Assembly: GCA_023055355.1 (NCBI GenBank)
Contig: JALJCS010000004.1
Location: forward strand, 31,028,744-31,092,743
DNA: 64,000 nt
From: Agelaius tricolor
Taxonomy: Eukaryota > Chordata > Aves > Passeriformes > Icteridae
Reading direction: 5' to 3'
Within the stretch, counting starts at the first letter, position 1. Each line of letters starts with the position of its first letter. Positions 48,776 to 60,480 of the stretch are shown piece after piece. Position numbers and translations under genes: made by a program. The notes under the pieces were generated by a model that did no database searches, was not told the origin of the DNA, and saw only the letters and a program-made list of their open reading frames with translations.

Positions 48776-50437
48776 GGTAGTCATGAAAAGTAATAATTTA
48801 CTGCAGCTTTCTGGGTAAGTGAGTAGTATGAATCTTGAACTAGTCAAAGACACTTGGCTTAACAACACACATTGGAATTAATTTTGTCTCTTTGATTCAG
48901 AAACTTGGGCTGGGATAGGAAGTGTGTGAACTTGTAACTCAATGTTTTCAACTTCTGCTTTTTCCCCATTCCCCCATTTTTCCCTGGACAGGTAGACAAT
49001 GTTGCTCTCTTAAAAATGTTCAAGAGGCAAGAGATCAAAATGCTGCACAAACTGTCCCTGTCTTGAAGCATAGTTACTCAAGAAATCATCCCAACAGTCA
49101 CACTGAATTGAACATTCTGCAGTTGGTGGCGGTATCTCCGTGTGACAGGTGAGCCAGTCTGGTTGCCAGGAGATCTCTGTCTACTGCAGAACTTGAAATC
49201 TAGCAAAAATAGGTGGTTTCACAGAAATTACTTTTCAGAAACGAATCATATTGACAAATGGCACTAAGATGTCAAAGGCTGAAGGGACCAGTGGGGAGGT
49301 CACTACCACACTGCCACAGCATAACTGTCAGGCATTTTGGGTATCATCAGGGGCTGAAGGCCCAGCTTTTTATCTTAATATATATACACAGAAAATCTGC
49401 ACTGGGATTCTGTTGAAGCTGCAGCAGTGTACAATAAAATTATGGCTTCTCAAAAAGCAAGTCTGGAGCATGAAAAGACCCTGTCTCAGGTCTGTCCTAC
49501 AGAGGTCACTGCAAACCCACTTCTGAGAAAACTGCAATGCTGGTTTGCAGTACTATCACACTAACACTGAATGCAGGCTGAAGTGTCTTTGTCTATCACC
49601 AGTATCTATTTACGTCTCACATGCTTGCACCGTGACAAATAAAAATGTCATGTATCCTTTCAGACAGATTCAGGGTAACTTTGAGAGCAAGACATTAGTA
49701 AGCATTATGTTTTGACTTCTCTTAGCCACAAAAAAGAAAAAATTAGGACTCAAGCTCATCCTGTTTTTTAAAGATGGACAATCAACTCGAAGTTAGAATA
49801 AAACTTGCATTCTTGGACTTCTGATTTTCTCCTACCTTAAGCAGATTTGCATTTTCACAGATGCCTGTAACATTCTGTCTAGGATTTTTGGTGAAATCTT
49901 TTTATTGTTTGTTAGTATTGAAGAGTCGTGAAATAGAGTTTTTCAAATTAGAAAAACAGTGAATAGTACCTTTGAAAAACCAGTTTCAACACTTGGATTG
50001 AACCTCAGATTGCATTTAGGGAAAAGTTTTATGAGATGGTAACCCTTATTTAACAGCAAAATGATTATATGAAATAACAGGTTTATTTTTTTGATTACTG
50101 TTCAAGTGTTTGTGTGCAGTGTTGGAGTGCAAGTGGTGAAAGAAGATATAGTGATTCTTTTCCCCTGACACTGTTTTAGGAACATGGTTTCCAAACCACT
50201 GAAATAAGCTTCAGGAAAGAAGCCCAGATAATGCTTCTGTGTACATATTACATTACTATTTTTAAGGCCTAGACTAAAGGAGAACATGCAGGCTTATAGC
50301 TGAATTTGGACCTCAAAGAGTTTGATTTAGACCTTGATTCATGAACTTATGGAAGTTCCAGCTTTGGCTGTGGTGGGGTTCTGCAGCCAGTGCTTGGAAA
50401 GGCTATGTGTCCTGTGTTTTCCCATGGCATTAGAGCT
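48776..50437. other. Intergenic, nothing recognised
   Basis: AT-rich DNA between two CR1 copies. Short ORFs only (longest about 91 codons). No feature that I can support. Confidence 0.5.
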
Positions 50438-51110
50438 TCTGCACCTGGGATGGGGCAGCCCTGGATGTACAGAAAAATTAGATGCTGGAAAGCAATGCCA
50501 CAGAAAGGACCCTGGGAGTCCTGGCTTATGGCAAGTTGAACATGGGTCAGCAGTGCCCTGGCAGCCAGAAGGGCCACCCGTGTCCTGGGGGCATCAGGCC
50601 CAGCATCCTCAGGCACAGCATCCTCAAGCACAGCATTGTTGTCCTGCGCTGCTCTGCACTGGGGCAGCCTCACCTCGAGTGGTGGGGGCAGCTCTGGGTG
50701 CCACAATAAAGGAGATATAAAGCTATTGGGGACTGTCCAAAGGGCCATGAGCACGGTGAAGGGTCTAGAAGGAAAGCCATATTAGGAGCAGCTGAGGTCA
50801 GTTTTTCTGTTCAGCCTGGAGGAGACTGAGGAGAGACCTCATTGCAGTCAACTTCCTTGTGATGGGGAGAGGAGGCAATGGTTTTAAACTGAAATAGGGT
50901 AGATTTGCTTGGATACAAGGATGAAATCTTTTACAATGAGGGTGTTGAGACACAGGAACAGATGCTCTGATTAGCTCTGGATGCCCCATTACTGGAAGTG
51001 TCTAAGGTCAGGTTTCACACTCTGATCTAGTGAAAGATGTCCCTGCCATGGGTCATCATTATCTTTAAATGTCCCATTCTAACCATAGCCATGGTATGAT
51101 TCTATATTTT
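50438..51110 (+). mobile_element. CR1 LINE 3' part (plus)
   Basis: It runs from TTCTGCACCTGGGATGGGG and GGATGTACAG through GCAAGTTGAACATGGGTCAG, GGCAGCCTCACCTCGAGTG and GGGTGCCACAATAAAGG (end of the RT frame), GTTCAGCCTGGAGGAGACTG, and a tail ending TATGATTCTATA. A short tandem repeat of GCATCCTCAgGCACA units lies at about 50602-50636. 5'-truncated and frame-broken. Confidence 0.92.
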
Positions 51111-54100
51111 ATAGAAATATATTCTATATTTCTATATAATAAATACCACAGAGGTTTTTTTTTTTATATTTAAATAGTAGAATGTGTAAAAAACCTTGTG
51201 TACATAGGGAAATGCAGAATATTGAAAGAGGATACTTGAGTATAGACACTTTGTAACAACAAAAGGTCACATAGGAGTCAGCCATGCTTGAACATATCCG
51301 CTGACTTTATGACTGCTACTTGACCTACCAGCATCCTTTGTTGCAAAAACAGTAGCAGAGTTTCGTTAGAAACAGATTATTCTGGGGGTGAAACTGCGTT
51401 ATAATAGCTGCTCTGTCTTGAGCTGAGTAATCATAAGAACCTAAAAAATCACCTAATGATCTTATTATGCCATGTAACAGAAATGATCAGAGGACTTGGG
51501 ATTATAACAGGCAATTAAAGACAGAGGTGGCTGAGTTTTTTGCCCCTGCTATTTATATTACTAATTTATTAGTTAGCCTGAGGTTTAAAAAAGACTTACC
51601 ATGGAACATTAATAGTTGGCCAACATCCAAAATTATCATCCAGACCAGAATGGAGAGTAAAAGTCTATTCTATTGAGACCTAAGGTGCTTGTGGTCTTTC
51701 GAAGTACAGGTTTTGAGGAGCTCCAGCAAGACCTGAGTAGAAAAATGTGATGCCAAGCTCTCAGTAAATAAGACCCAGTGCCTCATTCTCATATTTGGGT
51801 GCCCTTTTCTTACTCTCTCTCTTTCACAATATATCAGGGCCTGTAGGACAGTCCTGGCTGGGCAAATACATTTCATGGAATGAGCCACCTAAAAGAGAAG
51901 CTGTCTGAAGAGGCAGTCAGCAGTTTCCCCTCTCCCAGACACTATAACATCAAAGCTGGAAAGCACCTGGGAATGTATTAATGGTGCAGCGGTGACAGTT
52001 AATTAGCATCTACTTTAGAGATAAGGTTTTCATTTGTGCCAGTATACAAAGGCATATGCTCTGAAAAATCATTAGCTTGAGGAATGCCTTTCTGCCTACC
52101 CATGCTTTCTAGCCAGACAGTATTTCTTTTTGTATTTTCCTTCTTTCCTAGTGTCCCTACCTTGTGACATACTGAAAGCCATGTCTGCAGTCCAGCTAAA
52201 CACTTAAAACTCGTTTAATTTTAAGTATTTTTATGTTTTTCTATTGAAATCAAATCAATTCAAGCTGTTGAAATGTTTCCCTGTAATAGTAACATGTTGT
52301 GCTGTGAAAATTCCAGAAAAAAAAAAAAGAAAGACTTTGGAATGCAACAAAAATGTTCATAACTATTGACAGTCATTACTAGCATTCAGTATTGTTTTAT
52401 TTTAATGGGTACAGGTTTTCATCAGACATTGATATGATAACTGTTGCTTGGATTTTTGAGTTTATATATGTGCATATGTGTGTACATATATTCTCTCTAG
52501 AGATATGGTATCTCTTGCAAAAAAGAGATGATGCCAAAGTTCTTGGATGGCAACAAGAAAGAAAGAAAAAAAAAGACACAATGTGTTATAAAGATTTTTT
52601 ATATTTAATTTTCCTGTTTCTCTGTGGTTAGGTTCTTCCACAATTTATATATCCCCATGTTATATTTTATGTTGTCAGAGTTGTCAGAAAAATAAAGAAC
52701 TATATTAGCACATATGACACTTTGAATCTAACCCAGAAACAACAGTCTGAATTCAACTGCACAAGGAATAATTTATAAGTGTTTCTGAAAGTCAGGATTC
52801 AGTCTTCATTACAAGTGTGATCAGGAAGGTAGAAAAGGAAAGGAAGGAGATCTCATTAAGTGTCACAGCACTTCTCTGGAAACCTCAGAAGATTTTTCTC
52901 CTACAGCTAAAGCTCACTAGATTTGTTTGTCTAATCATTAGATTTAGGAATTTTACTGACAGTGTTATTTTTTCAAGTCAACTCCATTTGAATCCATGAA
53001 TGCCAGAGATTTTCGTGGAACTGCAAACCCCTTCAGTTACAGCACACAGAAAATTAGTAAGTTGCTTTGAATTAAGAAATTTTAAAAGTGAGCTCCTTAC
53101 AAAATACATTAAAAATATAAAAAGCAGCATTTTGGGAGGATCAGAATATGTTTTTAGCAATGTAAAGGAAATAGATAGAAATGTACCTAAATCACTTATG
53201 CTTATGGATATGTATTGTCAGGTTCACAGAAGTTAGTGAAGTGCATAGCATACCATAGAGTAGAATTTTGTGCAGTATAAGAAATAATAAGTAAAAATGC
53301 AGCTTATTAAAAAATTTAGATGCATTTGTGGATTTTTGATCATTTCTGAGACACTCATATGCCCAGAAAGAGTGGAACATGTGACTTGGTGTTATTCTTT
53401 TCTGTTTTGGGTTCTTTAAACTGGAGCAAAGAAGCACAATAGGGAATTGGCAACATTTTAAGGGTTTTTTTGTGCAATGTAGACTCTTACAGCTTAGAAT
53501 AATTAATTCCAATGGAATTAAGTAAAATTGTAGTATTATATAGATCACCATAGCTGTTTTCTTATCCATTTTACAAATGGATGAAAAAAAGAAAAGTTTT
53601 TAACATTGCTTTACTTAAATTCAAGGAAAGACTCAGGAGATGAGTTTCCAATACACAATATCCCTGTAGTTCTTATAGAGCCAATTAAATGTGAAGATAT
53701 GTTGATACAGTTATATCAGCTAGGCTGGGAATATGAGTGAGTACTGTTGTGAGAACAAAGTCAGATCAGTATTTTGATACTGATCTAGCTAGCATATAGA
53801 CAACTTTCTTATTTCTTACATATGTCTAAACACAACCTTTCGAGAATTTTGTGTGAGCAGCCATTTATCTGGACTTTGATTTAATTTCAGTAGAGGCTAT
53901 AGGAGTCCTTTCTAACTTCAAGTGGCGAAATACTGTTTAAAGGAGAAAATTCAATGGTGCAGAAGCAGAAAACATAGAAACATATTCTACCAGTGAAATA
54001 TATGATCCCAGGAAAAAGTTAGACTTCTATTAGAATGAATTCTATGTAAAATTGAACAAGAACCACAGTAACATCAAATTATTCACATGTTGTTTTTAAA

Positions 54101-57100
54101 TTTAACATCTTCTCATAACGGAAATATACTAAAACAATGAAAAGAAGGGAGTGTGGGTGATTTTCTTAAGGACATGGTAGAGAGTACAAAGTCAAGGTAC
54201 CTTTTACTCAGGCTTCATGGCGACAGCTGTTGCCTTGTTACAGGTAATGGGCTTCCTGTGGCAATACTATGCATTCAACACCAGAGCTTCACCCATATGC
54301 CTCCCCCAGACCCCCTCCTTAATTGCATGTCACCCTTGAGAAGAGGCACACTGACTGCTGGAGACAGCCATGTTTGAGGTGAATTGTTCATATCTGATCG
54401 ATTAAGGACCTACTTTTTAGTGTGTTTTCACCCAGTATTTTCTGAACTAAATTAGTTTCTTTTCTAAATTAGTAGAAGTCCAAAGGTACTACAATGAAGA
54501 AAGCTAACTACACACATGTCAGTATTTATTACAGGATATGAAGTAAAATTTAAGATTAAAAATCAGTGTTGAGGTGAGTAGGCACAGAAACAAGAGTAGG
54601 AGAAAAAATTGCAGTGTTATATGCATACCACTGAAGTGATTAATAAAATGCTTACTCTCCCAAACAAGAAAAGTGAGTTTCAACATTGTACTTATCTGCT
54701 GTTCAATCTAAAATTGCTGGAGCCTACAAAGAAATCATTATTAATATCAGAAGATCTTACTGTTGGACAAACAGTAGTTCCACTTTATCACAGCATTTTC
54801 TTCTAAGGTTTCTAAGTGGACTGTGGGAAATTTCCTTCTTTTTTTCTTACTTTGCCTTCAATTAGCATCCTACCTATAACAATGTTTCTAGCACTGTTAT
54901 TCATCAGTAAGTATTAGGGAATGGATATCATGCTAGCCTGAAATCCCTCATAGTTTCTCCATGGAAATCAGACATGTTTGGTTTAGTATGCTTTGGTCAA
55001 CATCAAACTCAATTTGACTTCAAATTTGACTCAGGCATGAAGACGGAGGTACGCAAGCAAATGCAGTCCCTCTGTTCTCTTCACCTGTTTGTCAATGTAC
55101 ATGATATTCCCACTTTGTGACCTGAACCACAGCATATGAAATACCTAGAAAAAGTGTCAGCTAAGTATTAATATATTCTAGCAAAACTCCACTGCTGATA
55201 TTAAGTCTTTTCACTGATTATTTTTTTATGAGACTTGGGAAACTTATTCTACTCATCAGTCTCAGTTCCAGCTTCTTCAGGTGCATTGTAGGAATGTAGA
55301 ATTCCCTTGCAATTAATTTTCATCTAATAATTTTATTTTCTGACCCTAAATAGATAATGACTGCATTCTTCTGTAAAGGTTCTGCATGTGTGTTTGTACC
55401 GTATAAAACTAGACTACAATTTAATTAAATGAATCCTGTTTACCAGTGCCAGCTGTGTTTGTGCAAGAATACTGGGGAATCAAACTCACTTTCTTTGAGG
55501 AGGTTAGTAGAATGCATGTATTTTTTTCATATTTATTCCACAGGCAGCTTTCTCTCCACCTGACAGCTTACATTTAAGAGTGGGAGTGGAACAGCTTTTA
55601 TTCATCTCTTCAATTCACAGTGCAGGGTGCATTGCTGGAGCTGCAAGGAGAGGAACTGATTTGTTACAAGGATATCTAGATGCTGTTAGGAACTTTGAAG
55701 ATCTTAGCAATATGCCCTTCGTAAGTGTTAGTTTCTTGCAGCGTGGAGGAGAAATATGTTGTCTCATCTCCCTCATAGCAAGTAAAACCCACTAAAAAAA
55801 GTAATATTTTAATATTTTTGAAATCTGGATATAGAAAAAGGAAATAGAACACAGAAAAAAATTCTGAGGCCCTGCTATGTCATGATGGTATCAGACAGCC
55901 CACCTTGATGTACTGTGAAGACCAGCTAAATGCAACTTGTGACCTGTGATTGGAAAGATGAAGAAAAAGGATCAAACCCCTAAACTTATGCCCATAATAC
56001 CCTATTTTTTTAACTAGAAAAAAAAGAGGTATCAGCCCCGAGATGCTGGAGCCATGGATGATGGGAAACAGCAGAGGCCCCTTGCAGAGTTCCTTCTTGC
56101 CAGGAGTCAGTCTAAGCTAAGATGGGAGAGGTGCAAGACTTAATTTTACAGCTAAACCATGAAAACACAATTCAATTATATTTTGATATACTGGTGTCAG
56201 TAAAAGTATTCAAGATGGAATTAAAGAGCTTTTTTTTTTTGTCATATCAGCTTAACTAGCAAAAATATTGTTCTCATTTACACAGCAACTATGAAAACAG
56301 AATAGATATGAAATGGAAGATCTGAGGTAAAATTAAAGGATTAGACCAACAGTGTTAGTTAGTAAGATTTTTTAATCTGTTTCCCCTCCCTCCAAAAAAA
56401 AACAAACCCAAAACCAAACCCCCAAGACAAGCACATGAACCAAACCCCCCCCCCGAAACCCAAACAGCTTGAAAAAGCTTCTGCATTTCTGTTTGCATCT
56501 GAGGAATGGTTGTTCAGACTTGGGTTTGTTCAAATCAGCATGTCCAAGGCAACAAGAGACAAGCCCTCTTAATTCTGTTAGTATTCTCTAACCAAGTATC
56601 ATTGTATTCTAGGTACTCTTCAGATTCTCTCTATTTTCAGTGGAATTTTGCCCTCCCATTTCAATTTCAAAGGTGTTTGGGTCAAAAATTTTTTCAGATT
56701 TGCTATAGAAATGCAAAATTAATTTGTCTTACAATCCTAGTACCTAGGTTTTTTCCCCTAAAAGGTGAGTTCTGCTGCTACCAGCATACAGAAGAAAGAG
56801 ATAAGAAAAACTAAAACCAGCTGTATCTTCTGGTTGTCACATTCCTTATTCTCTGTTCCCTCTGCTACAATGGTTTTCCTCTGGACACTGAAAAAAATCT
56901 GAGTTTCCATACATGATGCTTCAACATCAAGAGAGTAATTCCCTTTCTCAAAAAGGCCTCCAAAATACCAATAAAGAAAATAAATTAACTCATCTTTATT
57001 CAATTTCTTTCTCCCACTTGAATGAGCTCTTTTCAGAATCTTTAGCCACTGACCATCTCCTGTCAGGGCTCACTTACAAAGATGGTCTTTCCCTGGGACA

Positions 57101-59480
57101 AAGGTGACAAGGATTTATGTGAGCATGTCTCTCTTTTCCTCCATACCTAGGAATAACATTCTAGGACAACAAACCAAATGACATAATACAAGAATCAGGC
57201 TAGGAAGAGACTTTGCAAGGACTAATGGGATACTGTGTTATTCCAATAGACTTTGGGACAGAGAAAAAGAAGAAAAAGGGAACTTTTTTTCTTTAAAAAA
57301 GAGTATTTTGAAAAATGCTTCTGTGTTTGATAGTTTGTAAACTGAAGCCTTAATTCAAAGTTCACTGTACCTTCATATAGCACGTAACTATACATTTCCT
57401 TAAGCAGTAAATAAAAAATTTTATTGAACTATGAAATGTAATTGGGACTGAAGTGACAAATATAAATTTTTACCCTCAGATCTTGGATAGGTGGCAGAAG
57501 AAGTTCACAGGTATTACTGTGGATTCAGACACATTTCTTGAATTTCAGAATCCACTAGCTCCATTAGATACATGCTTTTTGATAGAGGGGATAAAATTTG
57601 CAGTAGAGAATAAGTAGTAGTTTTCTGAAGGACTAAGACATAGCCTTTTCATAATTGGGATGTGTGCTTTATGTGAGGAGTGAGTATGGGTTCATACTGA
57701 TGGATATGAATATGCAATGCTGTATGACAGGTATGAACATGCAGTTGTGTCACCCACTAAGAAAACTTTGGATGCACTTACTTTTAATGCACTTATTAGT
57801 CTTACCTGTCTTATTTTACATAAACTTTGCTGCTATTTCAGTACACTGAAAATTAAGAATTATCTTTAGATATAAGTTGCAGTTTCTAATGCTAACTTTG
57901 TTAATTTGAGGTTCTGATTGTCCTCTTTACTTCATATTCAGGACTTCTCAGCAGGCTACATCCATGGCAGTAAAAACTCTTATCCTCTATGCAAAGGCTG
58001 CCTATATCTTGTGTTTTAGACCATGTGTTTCTCAAGGTGGTACATTGATAGGATTCATCACTTCTTTTCATTTGAAAAACGGAGACAAATTACTTCCCAT
58101 ACATATAAATAATTTAATAAGGCAAAGAGATTTTTTTTAATGGTGGTTAGATTTGGTTTCTGATATTGTCAGGGCTTATTTAAAGCAATTTATTTAATGC
58201 AAACGCACAGCTTAAAAATACTTCTGCTTTGAATGTGCTATGAACAGTAAATTTACAAGTATCTCAATCTCTAAGTGTCCATACACTTAGAAAAAAATCC
58301 CAAAACACTGGAAAGCAATGAAACTTTAAAAGAAAGACTGAAGCCTCAATATGTCTGCTAGGTCTTCTGGGTATGTAAAGAATGCAACACTGACTTCTTG
58401 CGAACTTCAGTCACATTAATTGGATGCAATATGAATGAATGACAAGGGACCTTTAGCTTGGAAGAGTTTATTCAGCTAAGGATCAAGGCTGGCCTTGAGG
58501 AGCCCAGTGATGTGAAAGCATCAAAACACATCCCCCTCCCTCAACTCTCCTGCTAACAGCTCTCACAGCACAATAGGGATACAGGCTTCCCTTCACCTTG
58601 GAAGAAGCAATAATGACTGCCACAGTGTCATTCTTATTCTTGGAGAACTGGGATTTAAAATTGTTTTAAATGCAGGGTTGGCCATGCTTGGCATGAAAGG
58701 CCCACGCCTGCTGCAATCTTCAGTTGCCCAACCATGTTACTGGGCTCCCTTGCTGGAGACTCCCTGGCTGATAGGATGCCCTGCCATGAGGTCTGCATGC
58801 TCATGTGCTCATGCAGGTGGAGTGATTAGGCAATTTGCTGTTCTCTGAGCCTGGCTTTTTAGCTGCTTTATTCATCTCTAGCTTCAGCTCATTTATAGTC
58901 TCAATTCCCCAATTACACCAAAGGGGAATAAGATGGACCCAAACTGAAAGAACCAACATGTTTCAGTTGCTGGGCCTTATCCTACATGTGTAGGAGTCTT
59001 TTTGAGAGCAATGGGTGCTCTTCTCTTCATGGCATTTATCTCTTGGCTGCAACTGGTACTGCAAGAACTGATCATCAGCTTGGGGCCACAGCATCCCTGT
59101 GCTTTTGCTCTGAGTGGATACTGCCAACAATACTGCCAATGGCTCACACTATCACATTGCTAGTCCTGCAATTTCAAGTCAGATTTCTTTCTAATTGAGA
59201 AAGGCTCTTGCATGCATATCACAGCTTTCTACGCCTGGTGGTAAAATGCCAGACATTAAGCCCCTTCATCCTCTTTCCCACTTCCAAAGCCCTGTTCCTC
59301 TGGTTTACCTGCTCCCTGCCCGTGCACGAGAAAACCATAACGTTTAGGTCCTATCCAAGCCCACTTACAGCCTCCATGCAACCCCCCAAGCATTCCTCAT
59401 AAAGCCCGTAGCGTGTGGCCCCCAGACTATCCTCCAGGGAGCCTACAGCCCCCAGAGCTTCTAAACATTCCTCCTGCAGA
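51111..59480. other. Intergenic, no gene seen
   Basis: More than 8 kb of AT-rich DNA with no CR1 tail or CpG island. Low-complexity spots: an A-run near 52318 and an A/C-rich stretch at 56390-56462. The 125-codon minus ORF at 53192-53569 shows no domain. GC content rises from about 59.2 kb as the second CpG island is approached. Confidence 0.5.
56390..56462. repeat. A/C-rich low-complexity tract
   Basis: Composed almost wholly of A and C (CCAAAACC- and AACCCCC-type runs, including a run of ten C) on the plus strand. Low-complexity DNA without a fixed unit. Confidence 0.7.
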
Positions 59481-59829
59481 AGTGGTGCAGAACCGCAGCT
59501 CCCCCCGGTCCCGTTACACACAGACACAAAATCCCCCCCGCCTCCCCTGCTGCAAACACCTCTGGCCTCCTGCGCACCCCTCGGTTCCCTCATCCCCTCT
59601 AGCGTCTATGCAGCCCGTCCCCCCTTGAAGCCTCCCCGTCGGCATCTTCCAGCCCCTACATGGCCACGCCACCAATCCCCCTCCGCCACCCGCCGGAGCC
59701 CCGGCTACCCCCGCCCCTATCCAGCCGTGTCCCCACGCGTCCCCTGGGCGCAGGGGGCGCCGCGGGGCCGCTGCCGGTGGGACGCCGCTCCCCCCGCGTG
59801 GCGGAGCAGGCGCGGCTGCGGGGCCAGCC

Positions 59830-59931
59830 CGGGCCGCGGGAAGGGTTAACGAGAGGCGGCGGGCACATGACAGCGGGCACGGCCGGCCGCGCTCGGCGGG
59901 AGCTGCGCGCTGCCGGCGGGGCAGGCGGGAG
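59830..59931 (+). other. Putative first exon of plus-strand gene (GLIS3 candidate)
   Basis: The right end is set by a strong donor at 59932; the left end is a guess within the CpG island. An ATG at 59868 opens a frame (MTAGTAGRAR...) of 22 codons to the donor. Joined to the candidate exon at 63916 that frame stops within about a dozen codons, so the exon is more likely 5' untranslated. GLIS3 is a Kruppel-like zinc-finger factor with non-coding 5' exons in mammals, which fits but does not prove it. Confidence 0.35.
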
Positions 59932-59995
59932 GTGAGTGCCCGGAGCCCCGCGGCGGCGCCGCGCCCCGCCGAGCCTGCTCGCGCCCGGCGGCGTG

Positions 59996-60045
59996 CGGCA
60001 CGGCACGGCACGGCACGGCACGGCACGGCACGGCACGGCACGGCC
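59996..60045. repeat. Perfect CGGCA pentanucleotide array
   Basis: Nine uninterrupted CGGCA units, 59996-60040, followed by CGGCC. It lies just downstream of the first donor, so inside the intron for one transcript form or in the exon of the form that uses the 60110 donor. Perfect units suggest recent change in length. Confidence 0.92.
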
Positions 60046-60351
60046 CCTCCGCTGCCCCGCTCGCCAGAGCCGTTCGCAGCCCCGCGCCGCCGGCCCCAGC
60101 GGGGAGAGGGTGAGTCGGCGGCTCACGGCCTCCGTGTCAGCGAGGGGAGGGCGGAGGAGAAGGGAAAGCAAAACAAGCGCTCTTGTGGTGCCGCCAGTTC
60201 GCGGTTACTCACCTCGCCGGCCGGTCCGCCGCCGGGATGGGGACGCAGCTCTGTCTGGAAGGACGGGACAGACACACGCCCGGGAGATTTGTCATGCTAT
60301 TGGTGAATAAGCGGAGCTAGGTACCCGCGGAGGGAGGCTGCGGAGCGGCGC

Positions 60352-60378
60352 GGGCGGGAAGCCGGGAGCGGCGGGGGG
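60352..60378 (+). promoter_or_regulatory. G-quadruplex motif
   Basis: Four G-runs of at least three separated by loops of 1, 5 and 6 bases (GGG-C-GGG-AAGCC-GGG-AGCGGC-GGGGGG) on the plus strand, within the CpG island. It meets the usual sequence rule for an intramolecular quadruplex. Confidence 0.6.
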
Positions 60379-60480
60379 TGCCGGCCGGAGTGATGCGCAT
60401 CCCGCGGAGTTGCCGCGCAGAGACTCGCGGCTCTGATGCCGGGCAGTGTCCCGTCCGGAGCTTCCTCTCGTCCAGGGACT

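Larger units (their letters stand above)
59480..60480 (+). promoter_or_regulatory. Second CpG island, probable plus-strand promoter
   Basis: About 1 kb of CpG-dense DNA. Two good plus-strand splice donors lie in it: GGGAG|GTGAGTG (intron from 59932) and GAGAGG|GTGAGTC (intron from 60110). This implies first exons ending at 59931 and 60109 and transcription to the right. No TATA box is obvious; a GGGTTAACG motif lies just before the first exon's end region, near 59842. By known amniote gene order (GLIS3 head-to-head with SLC1A1) this may be a GLIS3 promoter, but no coding sequence confirms it. Confidence 0.65.

Noticed and set aside
53192..53569. 125-codon minus ORF
   Set aside because: Low-complexity hydrophobic and lysine-rich composition typical of AT-rich chance ORFs.
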